Part shown: piece by piece, positions 1 through 8,318 of the stretch | Position numbering within the stretch: position 1 is the first letter of the stretch | Layout: each line of letters opens with the position of its first letter | DNA from: Moritella sp. 5 | Lineage (GTDB): Bacteria; Pseudomonadota; Gammaproteobacteria; Enterobacterales; Moritellaceae | DNA: 64,000 nucleotides | Assembly: GCF_018219455.1 (NCBI RefSeq) | Contig: NZ_CP056122.1 | Coordinates: forward strand, 1,736,001 to 1,800,000 | Direction: 5' to 3' | Notes under the pieces: model-generated | Told to the model about the DNA's origin: nothing | The model's database searches: none | The model's input: the letters and a program-made list of their open reading frames with translations, nothing else | Program-made: the position numbers and the translations under genes

Positions 1-1
1 A

Positions 2-976
2 CTCGAAAGCATGATCCAAATTTGGCTAGAGCAGGGCGTAGTGGATCTGAGTGCGTGCTGCCCCTCTGTGGCGTTTGGTTTTAGCATGGCACTTTTGGAG
101 TTAGAGGACGGGCTACCGCAAATGACTTATTGCGACGATATTCATAACGGCAAGCTTCATAACGGTAATAGACATCATCATCACATTAACAGCGCGCTAT
201 TATTGGCTGCTGATCTTAGAATCATAAACCGTAAACATGCAGAACTTGCCGCGAGTTCCTTATGTAAGTTGAAAATTGCCACCCAACCGACTGCGAAAGG
301 CGCCTGTCATGACGGCGAGATTGCTCGGCAGTTACTACAGCGATACCCTCAATTACGGTTACGTTTAGATGCCAACCGACGTTGGAACCTTGTGAATGCG
401 TTGGCGTTTGCCGAGCAGCTCCCCGCGGCGTTACGCCAGCGTATCGATTTCATCGAAGAGCCGTGTCATCACTCAAGCGATAGTTATCTGTTTACGCGTG
501 AAACTGGGATTGCCATCGCATGGGATGAAAGCTTGCGGGATGCTTGCAAAAACCGGCGAGGGCGGGGTGATGTTGAGTTTCTGAAGTCTACAGTCGCTGA
601 GTGTCATGCTTCTGACACCGCATCAATTGCCGCTATTGTGATTAAACCTATGCTGGCTGGCACCATTCATCACTGCCGTCACTTGATTGAGCTGGCATAT
701 CAATTGGGTTTAACTGTGGTGATTAGTTCAAGTCTTGAATCTAGTTTTGGTTTACTGCAACTGGCTCGTTTATCGCAGTGGTTAACACCTGATACGACCC
801 CCGGGTTAGATACTCTGCATGTTTTTAAGCAGCAAGTGGCAATACCTTATCCAGGCTGTCGTTTGCCTTTGTTAGCACTAACTACATTACCTTGTCGTAC
901 CTATTTGCAAGTTACAGATATAAGATATCAAGATATAAATACAAAGCAGCATCGTATTATGGAAGCCTATAAATGA
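2..976 (+). CDS. menC: o-succinylbenzoate synthase MenC (5' end outside window)
   Basis: Enolase-superfamily enzyme that dehydrates SHCHC to o-succinylbenzoate in menaquinone synthesis. The reading frame is open to the left edge, so the N-terminal capping part (about 60 residues compared with the roughly 320-residue E. coli enzyme) is missing from view; the first ATG at 11 is internal. Visible active-site motifs in order: the KLK lysine pair (CKLKIA), DANRRW, FIEEP, IAWDESL and VIKPMLAG, matching the metal-binding acidic residues and acid/base lysines of MenC. The stop overlaps the menE start by four bases, so the two are translationally coupled. A run of His codons (DRHHHH-like, around 170-185) lies in a variable loop. 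Confidence 0.93.
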   Translation, partial: LESMIQIWLEQGVVDLSACCPSVAFGFSMALLELEDGLPQMTYCDDIHNGKLHNGNRHHHHINSALLLAADLRIINRKHAELAASSLCKLKIATQPTAKGACHDGEIARQLLQRYPQLRLRLDANRRWNLVNALAFAEQLPAALRQRIDFIEEPCHHSSDSYLFTRETGIAIAWDESLRDACKNRRGRGDVEFLKSTVAECHASDTASIAAIVIKPMLAGTIHHCRHLIELAYQLGLTVVISSSLESSFGLLQLARLSQWLTPDTTPGLDTLHVFKQQVAIPYPGCRLPLLALTTLPCRTYLQVTDIRYQDINTKQHRIMEAYK

Positions 977-2508
977 TAGACGTTGTAATTGATAACATAG
1001 AGAGTCATGAAGTCAGTTTTAGTTGTTGGCCTTGGCAACATTGGTCATTACTTAATCCGGATGGTATTGCCTTGGTATATGGTGAGTATTCATTTACTTG
1101 GCAGCAAGTGAATTCGCTGGTGGATGAATATGCCGAACAGTTAAATATACAAGGTGTACGACAAGATCATATTGTTGCTGCTCTGAGCGTTAATAACCCA
1201 GATGTATTGTGGTTATATTTAGCTTGTTTACGACTCGGTGCTTGCTGTGTGGTACTAGATCCGAAACAAAGTGCTGAACAGTTAAATGACCAGTTTGAAG
1301 CACTCGCGGCACAGTTTATTTGGGTATCAGCACCTGCATTTAATCGTTCACAAGGTTTGCAAAGTATTAATAATACGAGAGAGTTAGTGTTTACTCTCCT
1401 CCTTAGCCCCTCGGAGATGACTTCATCAACAAGGTCGACTATTTCTATAACAGCGTCTACAGCGGCAACCAAATACGTGAGTACTGAGGATAGTATTAAG
1501 CTGGAGTGGCAAGCAGAGCGCCTAGCCAGTATCGTCTTTACATCCGGTTCAACTGGTAAAGCCAAAGCGGTTGCACATAGCGGTGAAAATCATTTGTATT
1601 CTGCTGCGGGTTTGTTATCAGTGTTCAGTTATAGGGCGTCAGACAGTTGGTTATTGTCGTTACCTTTGTTTCATGTATCAGGCTTAGCGATTGTGTGGCG
1701 TTGGTTATCTGCTGGTGGGCAGGTGGTGTTACCGTTAGCAGATAGTCTTGTTGAACAGTTATCACAAGTAACGCACGCATCTTTAGTACCAACTCAATTG
1801 CGACGCTACCTTAATGAATTGGGTGCAGATCAAGAGGTTATTAGTCTTAAACGTATCTTGTTAGGTGGTGCAGTGATCCCCGTCGTATTAACGGATAAAG
1901 CGAAATCCCTCGGTATTGATTGCTGGTCTGGCTATGGCATGACTGAAATGGCCTCTACTGTCACCGCTAAACCTGCGGATGATAGTGTAGGCGTTGGTAC
2001 TTTACTCGCACATCGCTGTTTGTCCTTGATTGATAAACAAATTAAGGTGCGAGGTAGAAGTTTAGGGATGGGTTATTATTATCAAGGTGCGTTAAGTCCC
2101 ATTACTGACGAAAGCGGTTGGCTTGTCACAGGGGACTTAGGCATGATAGCGCAAGGTGATGCGTTAGCGGATGAATTATTTATTCTTGGTCGACAAGATA
2201 ATATGTTTATTTCCGGTGGTGAAAATATTCATCCAGAACAAATTGAGCGCATTTTACTTTCGCATCCGTTCATTAATCAAGCGTTAGTATTCCCATGTGA
2301 AGATGTGGAGTTTGGCCATCGTCCAATTGCTGTTATTGACGCTATTGCATATTTATCAGTCGATGATATGAATAAATTCCTACAAAACAAGCTGGTTAAA
2401 TTCATGTGGCCGATAAATTATCATTCGCTACCAGACGCTATAAATGTGAACAGCATCAAGTTAAATAGGGCTTCCGTTCAACTGTGGGTCACAAGTTTAT
2501 ACGAATAG
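973..2508 (+). CDS. menE: o-succinylbenzoate--CoA ligase MenE
   Basis: Adenylate-forming ligase that activates o-succinylbenzoate with ATP and then CoA, the step after MenC in menaquinone synthesis. 511 residues, slightly longer than usual (about 450-490). Shows the P-loop-like motif FTSGSTGKAKAV near residue 190, GYGMTEMAST near 315, and the hinge region GWLVTGDLG plus SGGENIHPEQIE near the C-terminus. ATG overlaps the menC stop (ATGA). A Ser/Thr-rich stretch around residues 145-175 is probably a lineage-specific insertion. No other men genes follow. Confidence 0.93.
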   Translation: MIDVVIDNIESHEVSFSCWPWQHWSLLNPDGIALVYGEYSFTWQQVNSLVDEYAEQLNIQGVRQDHIVAALSVNNPDVLWLYLACLRLGACCVVLDPKQSAEQLNDQFEALAAQFIWVSAPAFNRSQGLQSINNTRELVFTLLLSPSEMTSSTRSTISITASTAATKYVSTEDSIKLEWQAERLASIVFTSGSTGKAKAVAHSGENHLYSAAGLLSVFSYRASDSWLLSLPLFHVSGLAIVWRWLSAGGQVVLPLADSLVEQLSQVTHASLVPTQLRRYLNELGADQEVISLKRILLGGAVIPVVLTDKAKSLGIDCWSGYGMTEMASTVTAKPADDSVGVGTLLAHRCLSLIDKQIKVRGRSLGMGYYYQGALSPITDESGWLVTGDLGMIAQGDALADELFILGRQDNMFISGGENIHPEQIERILLSHPFINQALVFPCEDVEFGHRPIAVIDAIAYLSVDDMNKFLQNKLVKFMWPINYHSLPDAINVNSIKLNRASVQLWVTSLYE

Positions 2509-2670
2509 TTGAGCTAGATGATAATAATTCTTGCTTGTTATAAATCTGGCTTGGTGTTCGCTTTGTTTTCTTGTAGTATACAGATTCCTCCTTATTCATC
2601 AGATGAATAGCGACATAGTAATGAAGGTTTACAATGTCATTTAGAGCGGTGTAATTAACAGAGATGTAGC

Positions 2671-4557
2671 ATGCTAAATATTAATACTCAGGTTATTGAG
2701 ATCCCGGAACCCATGTTTCGTGGTTGGCAACAAACTGTAGAGTTGATCGCTGGCGTTATGAATCTGCCTGCAGCATTAATTATGCGCGTTCACCACAATG
2801 ATATTCGAATATTTTCGTCAAACGACACGGCTCATTTGGCTTCCCTGCGATTATCAGAATCGAAGCAATTAAGCTGTTACAGTGCACAGGTTATTTATAA
2901 TCGTGGAGAGCTACTTATTGAAGACGCTACCCTCGATTCAACGTGGAAATTCGACAGTAATATTAGCGCCGACATTTTAGCGTATTACGGTTTACCGCTT
3001 ACTTGGCCGAATGATCAAGCTTTTGGTACACTTTGTGTCTTAGATACGAAAATCCATAAATTTACACCTCATTGCAAATTACTTATCGCACGTTTTCAGC
3101 AATCGATGAATGCTGATCTCACTATACTCTACGAAAAAGCTGAATTACTGAACGCTAACCGTAAATTACAGAGTTTACTTGCTAAGAAATCAATGGCGCT
3201 AACCTTGTCTCATCAAGCGTTATTACATGAACAAGATAGTCGTTCTGCATTAGAATCGACCCTTATTTATCAGCAAGAATATGACACGCTTACAGGTGTC
3301 GCTAATCAGTTTTCATTAGTTAAACAGATTGATGACATGTTGGAATATGTTGATGATGACAACGAACTCGCTGTTATTTATTTGGGTATCCGAAACTTCA
3401 AATCAATTAATAACAGTTATGGTTATGCGATTGGTGACAAAGTATTACTTGAAGTCAGCCAGCGTATTCACCAGCAACTGACGACAGAACACTTGGTTGC
3501 TCGTTGCTGGGGTGATGCTTTTGCTATTGTTGTTCGCGATGAGAATGTTGTTGAGCAAGTAATTGATTTAATTGCACGTTTTTCACAAGCCTTTGAATCC
3601 ACATTTATTGTTGATGATTATACTATAACCACTCAGATTTGTTGTGGTATTGCGTTAGCTGATTCTCCCGCAGACAAAGGTATTTCTTTGGTTGAAAGAG
3701 CTGAAGCGGCGATGAGTGCGAGTAAAGACAAGGGTACCTGTTATAACTTCTTTACTGAAGAGTTAAGCGTCGCGATTGGTGAGCGTCACTATTTAGAATC
3801 TCATTTAGCCGAAGCGCTGGATAAAAATGAAATGTCGGTACATTATCAACCGATGATTTGTGTTAAAACTCGTCGCGTATTGGGCGCCGAAGCGTTAATT
3901 CGCTGGCAGAATCCGATACTCGGTGCGGTTGCGCCCGATCGTTTTATCCATCTAGCAGAGCAGAATGGCCAGATCTTAGCATTAGGTAATTTTGTATTAC
4001 GTACCGCAATGGAACAAGCGGCGCAGTGGCGTAACAGCTTTGGTGATGATTTTTGTATTGCAGTTAATATGTCACCGGTACAGTTTCGTGATGACAACTT
4101 AGTTTCTCGTATCGCGCAGTTGCTGGTTTATTATCGTTTACCTGGTAGTTCGTTAGAACTTGAGATCACTGAAGGGGTTTTATTACAAGACGAGAAGAAA
4201 GCCGCGAAAGCCATTGCTGGATTACAAAAGTTGGGTGTACGTATTTCGTTAGATGACTTCGGCACGGGTTATTCGTCATTAAGTTATTTACAGAAGTATT
4301 CGTTTGATACGCTGAAAATTGATCGTAGTTTCATTATGAATCTAATGGAGCGAGATCAAGATAAAGAATTAGCACGGGCGATTATTGCGATGGCGAAGAA
4401 GCTTAATTTGCAAGTTGTTGCCGAAGGCGTTGAAACGGTAGAGCAAGATCTGTTTATTGTTGATGAAGGTTGTGATTATGGTCAGGGTTATCTGTATGGT
4501 AAACCTGTACCAGCAACTATGTTTACGGGTCAGTACCTTAGCAAAAAAGCCATTTAG
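2671..4557 (+). CDS. GAF-GGDEF-EAL protein, likely c-di-GMP phosphodiesterase
   Basis: 628-residue signalling protein. Residues about 10-155 resemble a GAF sensor domain, followed by a short helical linker, a GGDEF domain (about 205-365) and an EAL domain (about 375-625). The GGDEF signature site reads WGDAF, so diguanylate cyclase activity is probably lost. The EAL domain keeps its metal and catalytic residues: EALIRW, NMSPVQF, ELEITEG, DDFGTGYSS, LKIDRSF, VVAEGVET and QGYLYGKP. Expected role: cytosolic hydrolysis of c-di-GMP controlled by a small ligand or redox signal at the GAF domain. No transmembrane segment is visible. It stands alone, 160 bases after menE. Confidence 0.85.
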   Translation: MLNINTQVIEIPEPMFRGWQQTVELIAGVMNLPAALIMRVHHNDIRIFSSNDTAHLASLRLSESKQLSCYSAQVIYNRGELLIEDATLDSTWKFDSNISADILAYYGLPLTWPNDQAFGTLCVLDTKIHKFTPHCKLLIARFQQSMNADLTILYEKAELLNANRKLQSLLAKKSMALTLSHQALLHEQDSRSALESTLIYQQEYDTLTGVANQFSLVKQIDDMLEYVDDDNELAVIYLGIRNFKSINNSYGYAIGDKVLLEVSQRIHQQLTTEHLVARCWGDAFAIVVRDENVVEQVIDLIARFSQAFESTFIVDDYTITTQICCGIALADSPADKGISLVERAEAAMSASKDKGTCYNFFTEELSVAIGERHYLESHLAEALDKNEMSVHYQPMICVKTRRVLGAEALIRWQNPILGAVAPDRFIHLAEQNGQILALGNFVLRTAMEQAAQWRNSFGDDFCIAVNMSPVQFRDDNLVSRIAQLLVYYRLPGSSLELEITEGVLLQDEKKAAKAIAGLQKLGVRISLDDFGTGYSSLSYLQKYSFDTLKIDRSFIMNLMERDQDKELARAIIAMAKKLNLQVVAEGVETVEQDLFIVDEGCDYGQGYLYGKPVPATMFTGQYLSKKAI

Positions 4558-4631
4558 CTGACTCGGTTTTGATCGACTTGGTTGGATAGTGTGCGATTGG
4601 GGTTTGTAGAGCATAAAACTGCTATAAACAG

Positions 4632-4660
4632 TTGCAAAGAATCAGTGAATAGTTAATAAT
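4632..4660 (+). promoter_or_regulatory. Likely sigma70 promoter of ffs
   Basis: TTGCAA at 4632-4637 and AATAAT at 4655-4660 are separated by 17 bases. The predicted start, near 4668, falls just before the outer helix of the SRP RNA precursor. Read by eye from the sequence. Confidence 0.55.
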
Positions 4661-4672
4661 TCACTCGTTGTC

Positions 4673-4818
4673 AAGCACAACACATTTGATGGGTGCCTTA
4701 TGGGTCCCTCCGCATTGATACTCTGTGAATTCGGCCAGGCCTGGAAGGGAGCAACCGCAGCAGAGAACTCAAGTGCCGGAGTGAGGCTTGTAGGGTATCC
4801 TTCAAAAGTGTTGTGCTT
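4673..4818 (+). repeat. Inverted repeat extending the SRP RNA helix
   Basis: AAGCACAACAC (4673-4683) is perfectly complementary to GTGTTGTGCTT (4808-4818), and TTTGA/TCAAA pair just inside it. Together they prolong the ffs helix by about 18 nearly continuous pairs beyond the mature RNA. The 3' arm ends in TTTT, so it may also act as terminator or as a processing helix for the precursor. Confidence 0.7.
4691..4800 (+). ncRNA. ffs: Signal recognition particle RNA, small bacterial type (4.5S)
   Basis: RNA scaffold of the signal recognition particle; binds Ffh and docks ribosome-nascent chains to FtsY. The diagnostic apical domain is present (GGCCAGGCCTGGAAGGGAGC, then AACCGCAGCAG), with CTCTGTG opposite CAGAGAA and the terminal helix GGGTGCC/GGTATCC closing the ends. 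About 110 nt, similar to E. coli 4.5S. Mature ends are inferred from the terminal helix. Confidence 0.95.
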
Positions 4819-4820
4819 TT

Positions 4821-5182
4821 CGCGTTTCTGACGTCCTGTTTTTTCAAATAAAGACCTTACCGCTCAACCTCCGTTATTATTTTTATTCCCTTTAATCGTT
4901 ATAGTTCCGCGTTACCAATAAGTAAATTGACACCTCTATTTTCGAATCCACAACTACCAATTAATAATAATCAAACTTATATTCATTATCGATATTAAAT
5001 GATCCTACGCGCATTTACATGTCTAGTAGGCATTGAACTCTTGACCATATCAAGAGGGTTAGTGTCAACACAGGTTCCGTAATTACAATGCCTTACAATG
5101 CGTTTTAAAAGGTAATGTATAATCCACTGACGGAATAGTGAACAAAAATGTTTATTGTAGTGAATTATTTAAGAGGTAGATC
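4821..5182. other. Intergenic region before first protease module
   Basis: No gene seen. The part from about 4985 (beginning ATCGATATTAAAT) is clearly related to 8127-8318 upstream of the second protease, so the duplicated unit includes its promoter region. CCGTAATTACA and GAACAAAAATGTTTATTGTAG occur in both copies close to the starts. Confidence 0.5.
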
Positions 5183-7483
5183 TTGAACAAATTAATGCAT
5201 CTAATCCCCGTAATTCTTACTGGATACCTAACAGCTTGTGGTGGAGGTGGTGATTCAGAGACGTCACCAACAGTAGAGCCAACACATATATCCGGTTCTA
5301 TAGCAGATAGCGACGTAAAACTGAATGAAGATACGATATATGAGGGAAGCCTTACCACAAGTAATACATTAGGTTGGAACTGGAAAATAACCCGTAATGC
5401 CGTGTTTGGTACAGCAGCAATTACAAAAGAGGGGGATTTACGCTATACGCCTAATGTAAACTACCATGGTATGGATAGTATTATAGTAGAAGCAACAGAT
5501 GGGAATACGGTTGATACCGCAAGGATCCAGTTTGATGTAAAGAGTATCAATGATGCACCAAAAGTACAGGGTAAACGTACGTTTACATCCTCAACGAATA
5601 AGATTAAGGGGCAAATCAGAGCAACAGATGTTGACGCTGACACACCTAGCTTTAAATTAAAAGGTGACGTCACTAATAAAGATATCAAGTTTAACCTTGA
5701 TAGTGATGGTTCTTTTAACATAACAACGAAAAGTAAGGGAGAGAGTGAGGTTGAGCTTCCTATCACTATCTCTGACGGGGCTACATCGATAGAAGCAAAC
5801 TTCACTTTTAATTTCAATGTCGGACTTACTGACCCTTTATATAGTCAACAATGGTATCTCAAAAATACAGGACAGAGCGCATTTTCAAAGTCAAGAGGTA
5901 CGGCTGGGCACGATATAAATATAGGGCGTCTGCATCAACAAGGAGTTAAAGGTTCAGGTGTTAAGGTTGCTGTTGTTGACTCAGGGCTCGAAATTAAGCA
6001 CGAGGATTTAGTTGAGAATATATTATTAGATCGATCTTATAATTATGTGACGTCAATAAATGACCCTACTTCTACAAGTAAAGAAGGCGACCATGGTACT
6101 TCGGTTGCAGGCATTATTGCCGCGCGTGGTTTTAACGATATTGGTGGACGTGGTGTTGCACCGGAAGCGAGTTTAATTGGATTAAACTATTTGGAAAGTC
6201 AAAAAGAGTCTAATTGGTATGATAGTCATGGTGGAAAAAGAACTAAAGATGTTCTTGTTATAAATCAAAGTTATGGTGTTAAACTACAAAATAAGCCAAG
6301 GGTGTTTACGTCATCCAAGAATAAAGCTCGTGAGTCTTGGCTAAAAGAAATAACGCGTAAGAATAATAAAGGCCGAGGGGTTTTATTCGTTAAATCAGCT
6401 GGGAATTCATTCGAAGGCTTTTCTTGGTATGCTCAAAGCGTATATAGTCAAAATAAATCATTACCAAGATTAACTGCGCATAATGCATCAATTAGTCTTA
6501 GTAATGCTAGTTTTTATAATACGGTCGTATCAGCGCTAAACGCAAATGCGAGTGATCCACTGTCATCCTATTCATCTACGGGTGCTGCAGTATTTGTTTC
6601 AGCCCCTGGTGGTGAAGACGGTCGTAATGCACCAGCCATTATTACAACAGATAGTATGGGCTGTACCATTGGCTACGCCAGAACTGGCAGCAAGTACAAA
6701 GGTTTTAACCGTGGCGAAGAAGCATTAAATGAAGACTGTAATTATACATCTTCCTTTAATGGTACATCCTCTGCTGCCCCTGTTGTGTCCGGTGTCGCGG
6801 CCCTTATTTTTAGTGTTGATGATGCTATAACATGGCGTGATGTTCGTTATATTATCGCTAAAACAGCAAAGAAAATTGATGATAAGTTTAAACCCATACT
6901 TGTCGACTCTTATATTGCCGAACCCGGCTGGATAACGAATAACGCGGGCTTTAATTTCCATAATTGGTATGGTTTTGGTCTCATCGATGCTTCTGAAGCG
7001 GTGAAGATGGCGCAAACTTATATTAAGGATAAGCGATTATTACCTCCGTTAAAAGAAACTGCATTTATTCCATCGAATGATGCCGAACTAGATATAGTTG
7101 AAGGAACCCCTACGACAAAGAGTGTTCGTATAATAGAAGAAGACAATCTAATTATTGAAGCTGTACAGGTAGAATTAAACATTAAACATGGGCGTAATAG
7201 TGATCTTTCAATTGAACTTATCTCACCGCAGGGGACAAGTTCAATGTTGTTGACACCGAGAAGCTTATTAACCAGAGACGCAGATTTCGAGAAAACAGTC
7301 TTACTCAGTAATGCATTTTATGGTGAAACATCAGCTGGAGAATGGAAGATAAAAGTAACGGATACAAATCAAGGTGATTTTACTTATTATTATGTTTTTA
7401 GAGAAAGGGAACTAGAGAATAATACAGAAGCTGGATTGTTAAAAGGTGTCTCAATAAGAATATATGGGCATGAAGGAGCTTAA
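5183..7483 (+). CDS. Lipoprotein subtilisin/kexin-type serine protease (short paralogue)
   Basis: 766-residue exported S8 protease. TTG start with AGAGG upstream gives a type II signal peptide with lipobox LTAC (Cys19), followed by a Gly-rich tether. Residues about 35-212 form cadherin-like beta domains (NEDTIYEGSL, YTPNVNYHG, then DVDADTPSFKL). The catalytic domain has Asp266 (VVDSG), His304 (GDHGTSVAG), oxyanion Asn408 (SAGN) and Ser529 (GTSSAAP). Residues about 630-766 are a proprotein-convertase P domain (NIKHGRNSDLSIELISPQGT). No I9-type propeptide lies in the chain. The layout recalls the Aeromonas sobria protease ASP, which needs the product of the next gene to fold. The next gene here begins one base after the stop. 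Confidence 0.87.
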   Translation: MNKLMHLIPVILTGYLTACGGGGDSETSPTVEPTHISGSIADSDVKLNEDTIYEGSLTTSNTLGWNWKITRNAVFGTAAITKEGDLRYTPNVNYHGMDSIIVEATDGNTVDTARIQFDVKSINDAPKVQGKRTFTSSTNKIKGQIRATDVDADTPSFKLKGDVTNKDIKFNLDSDGSFNITTKSKGESEVELPITISDGATSIEANFTFNFNVGLTDPLYSQQWYLKNTGQSAFSKSRGTAGHDINIGRLHQQGVKGSGVKVAVVDSGLEIKHEDLVENILLDRSYNYVTSINDPTSTSKEGDHGTSVAGIIAARGFNDIGGRGVAPEASLIGLNYLESQKESNWYDSHGGKRTKDVLVINQSYGVKLQNKPRVFTSSKNKARESWLKEITRKNNKGRGVLFVKSAGNSFEGFSWYAQSVYSQNKSLPRLTAHNASISLSNASFYNTVVSALNANASDPLSSYSSTGAAVFVSAPGGEDGRNAPAIITTDSMGCTIGYARTGSKYKGFNRGEEALNEDCNYTSSFNGTSSAAPVVSGVAALIFSVDDAITWRDVRYIIAKTAKKIDDKFKPILVDSYIAEPGWITNNAGFNFHNWYGFGLIDASEAVKMAQTYIKDKRLLPPLKETAFIPSNDAELDIVEGTPTTKSVRIIEEDNLIIEAVQVELNIKHGRNSDLSIELISPQGTSSMLLTPRSLLTRDADFEKTVLLSNAFYGETSAGEWKIKVTDTNQGDFTYYYVFRERELENNTEAGLLKGVSIRIYGHEGA

Positions 7484-7484
7484 G

Positions 7485-7979
7485 GTGAAAATAAAAAGTT
7501 TATTTATATCAACATTATTTATATCAACACTAGTTTTGTGTAATGCATCTGCTAATGCAAATATTATGAACAGTGATAATGAAGAAAATGCCGTGACGCC
7601 TAGAGAGATCTCAAATACGAATAGTGATATCGTTATTGAAAGTGATGGATTTAAGTTTTCACCGATAATGGGCGCAGCCTATATGGGGTCAGATGAAGGT
7701 ACAGATTCTTCACCAGCACTCTATGCAGGTCAAGAAATGCAATCATTAGAGGATGAATATACAGGAACGTTAACAGGTTCAATTTTAGTTAAAATGAAAA
7801 GTGATGATCTAACACTCTCTTTTGATGATGCTAAAATACTGGTTATTGGTAACGGATTTTTCATCATTACTTTTGATGAAAATATAGACCTATTGAAAAA
7901 AATAAAGGAAATCAAAGCACTTAGTACGGTTGAAGCTGCGGAGATTGAAGTTAATACACAGGAATATTTACCATTGTAA
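7485..7979 (+). CDS. Exported propeptide-like chaperone/inhibitor partner of the protease
   Basis: 164 residues from GTG 7485, preceded by AAGGAG; an upstream in-frame ATG at 7464 lies inside the protease gene and would spoil the signal peptide. A Sec signal (KSLFISTLFISTLVLCNASANA) is followed by an acidic linker and a C-terminal part of about 65 residues (GSILVKMK ... ILVIGNGFFIITF ... LLKKIKEIKALSTVEAAEIEV) with the beta-alpha-beta pattern of subtilase propeptides (I9-like). Established parallel: ORF2, encoded directly after Aeromonas ASP, is an external chaperone of that kexin-like protease. Assignment here is inferred from position, size and pattern, not proven. Confidence 0.65.
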   Translation: MKIKSLFISTLFISTLVLCNASANANIMNSDNEENAVTPREISNTNSDIVIESDGFKFSPIMGAAYMGSDEGTDSSPALYAGQEMQSLEDEYTGTLTGSILVKMKSDDLTLSFDDAKILVIGNGFFIITFDENIDLLKKIKEIKALSTVEAAEIEVNTQEYLPL

Positions 7980-8023
7980 ATATATTATTAACCTGAGTTT
8001 AATTGTATTCGCTTAAACTTGAT

Positions 8024-8059
8024 CTGACAGTTACTTTATTCTTGTATGGTAGCTGTCAG
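8024..8059 (+). terminator. Hairpin terminator, copy 1
   Basis: CTGACAGTTAC pairs with GTAGCTGTCAG (11 pairs including one G-U) around a 14-base loop; the following T-tract is weak. The same hairpin occurs after copy 2. Confidence 0.6.
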
Positions 8060-8318
8060 TTTGAATTTGAGATAAAAGTATTGGAACCCGTTGGTGGCAT
8101 TGCAATTGCTATTGATTCTGCGGGTATCGATATTAAATCATCCTACACATACCTCATGTCCATTAAGCATTAAAATATTAACAATATCATTAGTTTAGCA
8201 TCTAGCTTTGGACCGTAATTACACTTCCTTACAATGCGATTTACAAGATAATGTATACTCCGCCGACGAAATAGTGAACAAAAATGTTTATTGTAGTGAA
8301 TTATTTAATAGGTCGATC

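Larger units (their letters stand above)
4985..8086 (+). repeat. Tandem duplication, copy 1 (protease + chaperone module)
   Basis: The region from the upstream leader to the terminator hairpin is repeated at about 8127-12855. The match runs through the promoter region, signal sequence, catalytic domain, P domain, partner gene and about 100 bases of 3' flank. Boundaries are estimated by eye. Confidence 0.8.

Noticed and set aside
8208-8318. N-terminal extension of the long protease from TTG 8208
   Set aside because: The paralogue aligns from TTG 8319 with the lipoprotein signal; the extension is unrelated and corresponds to duplicated non-coding leader.
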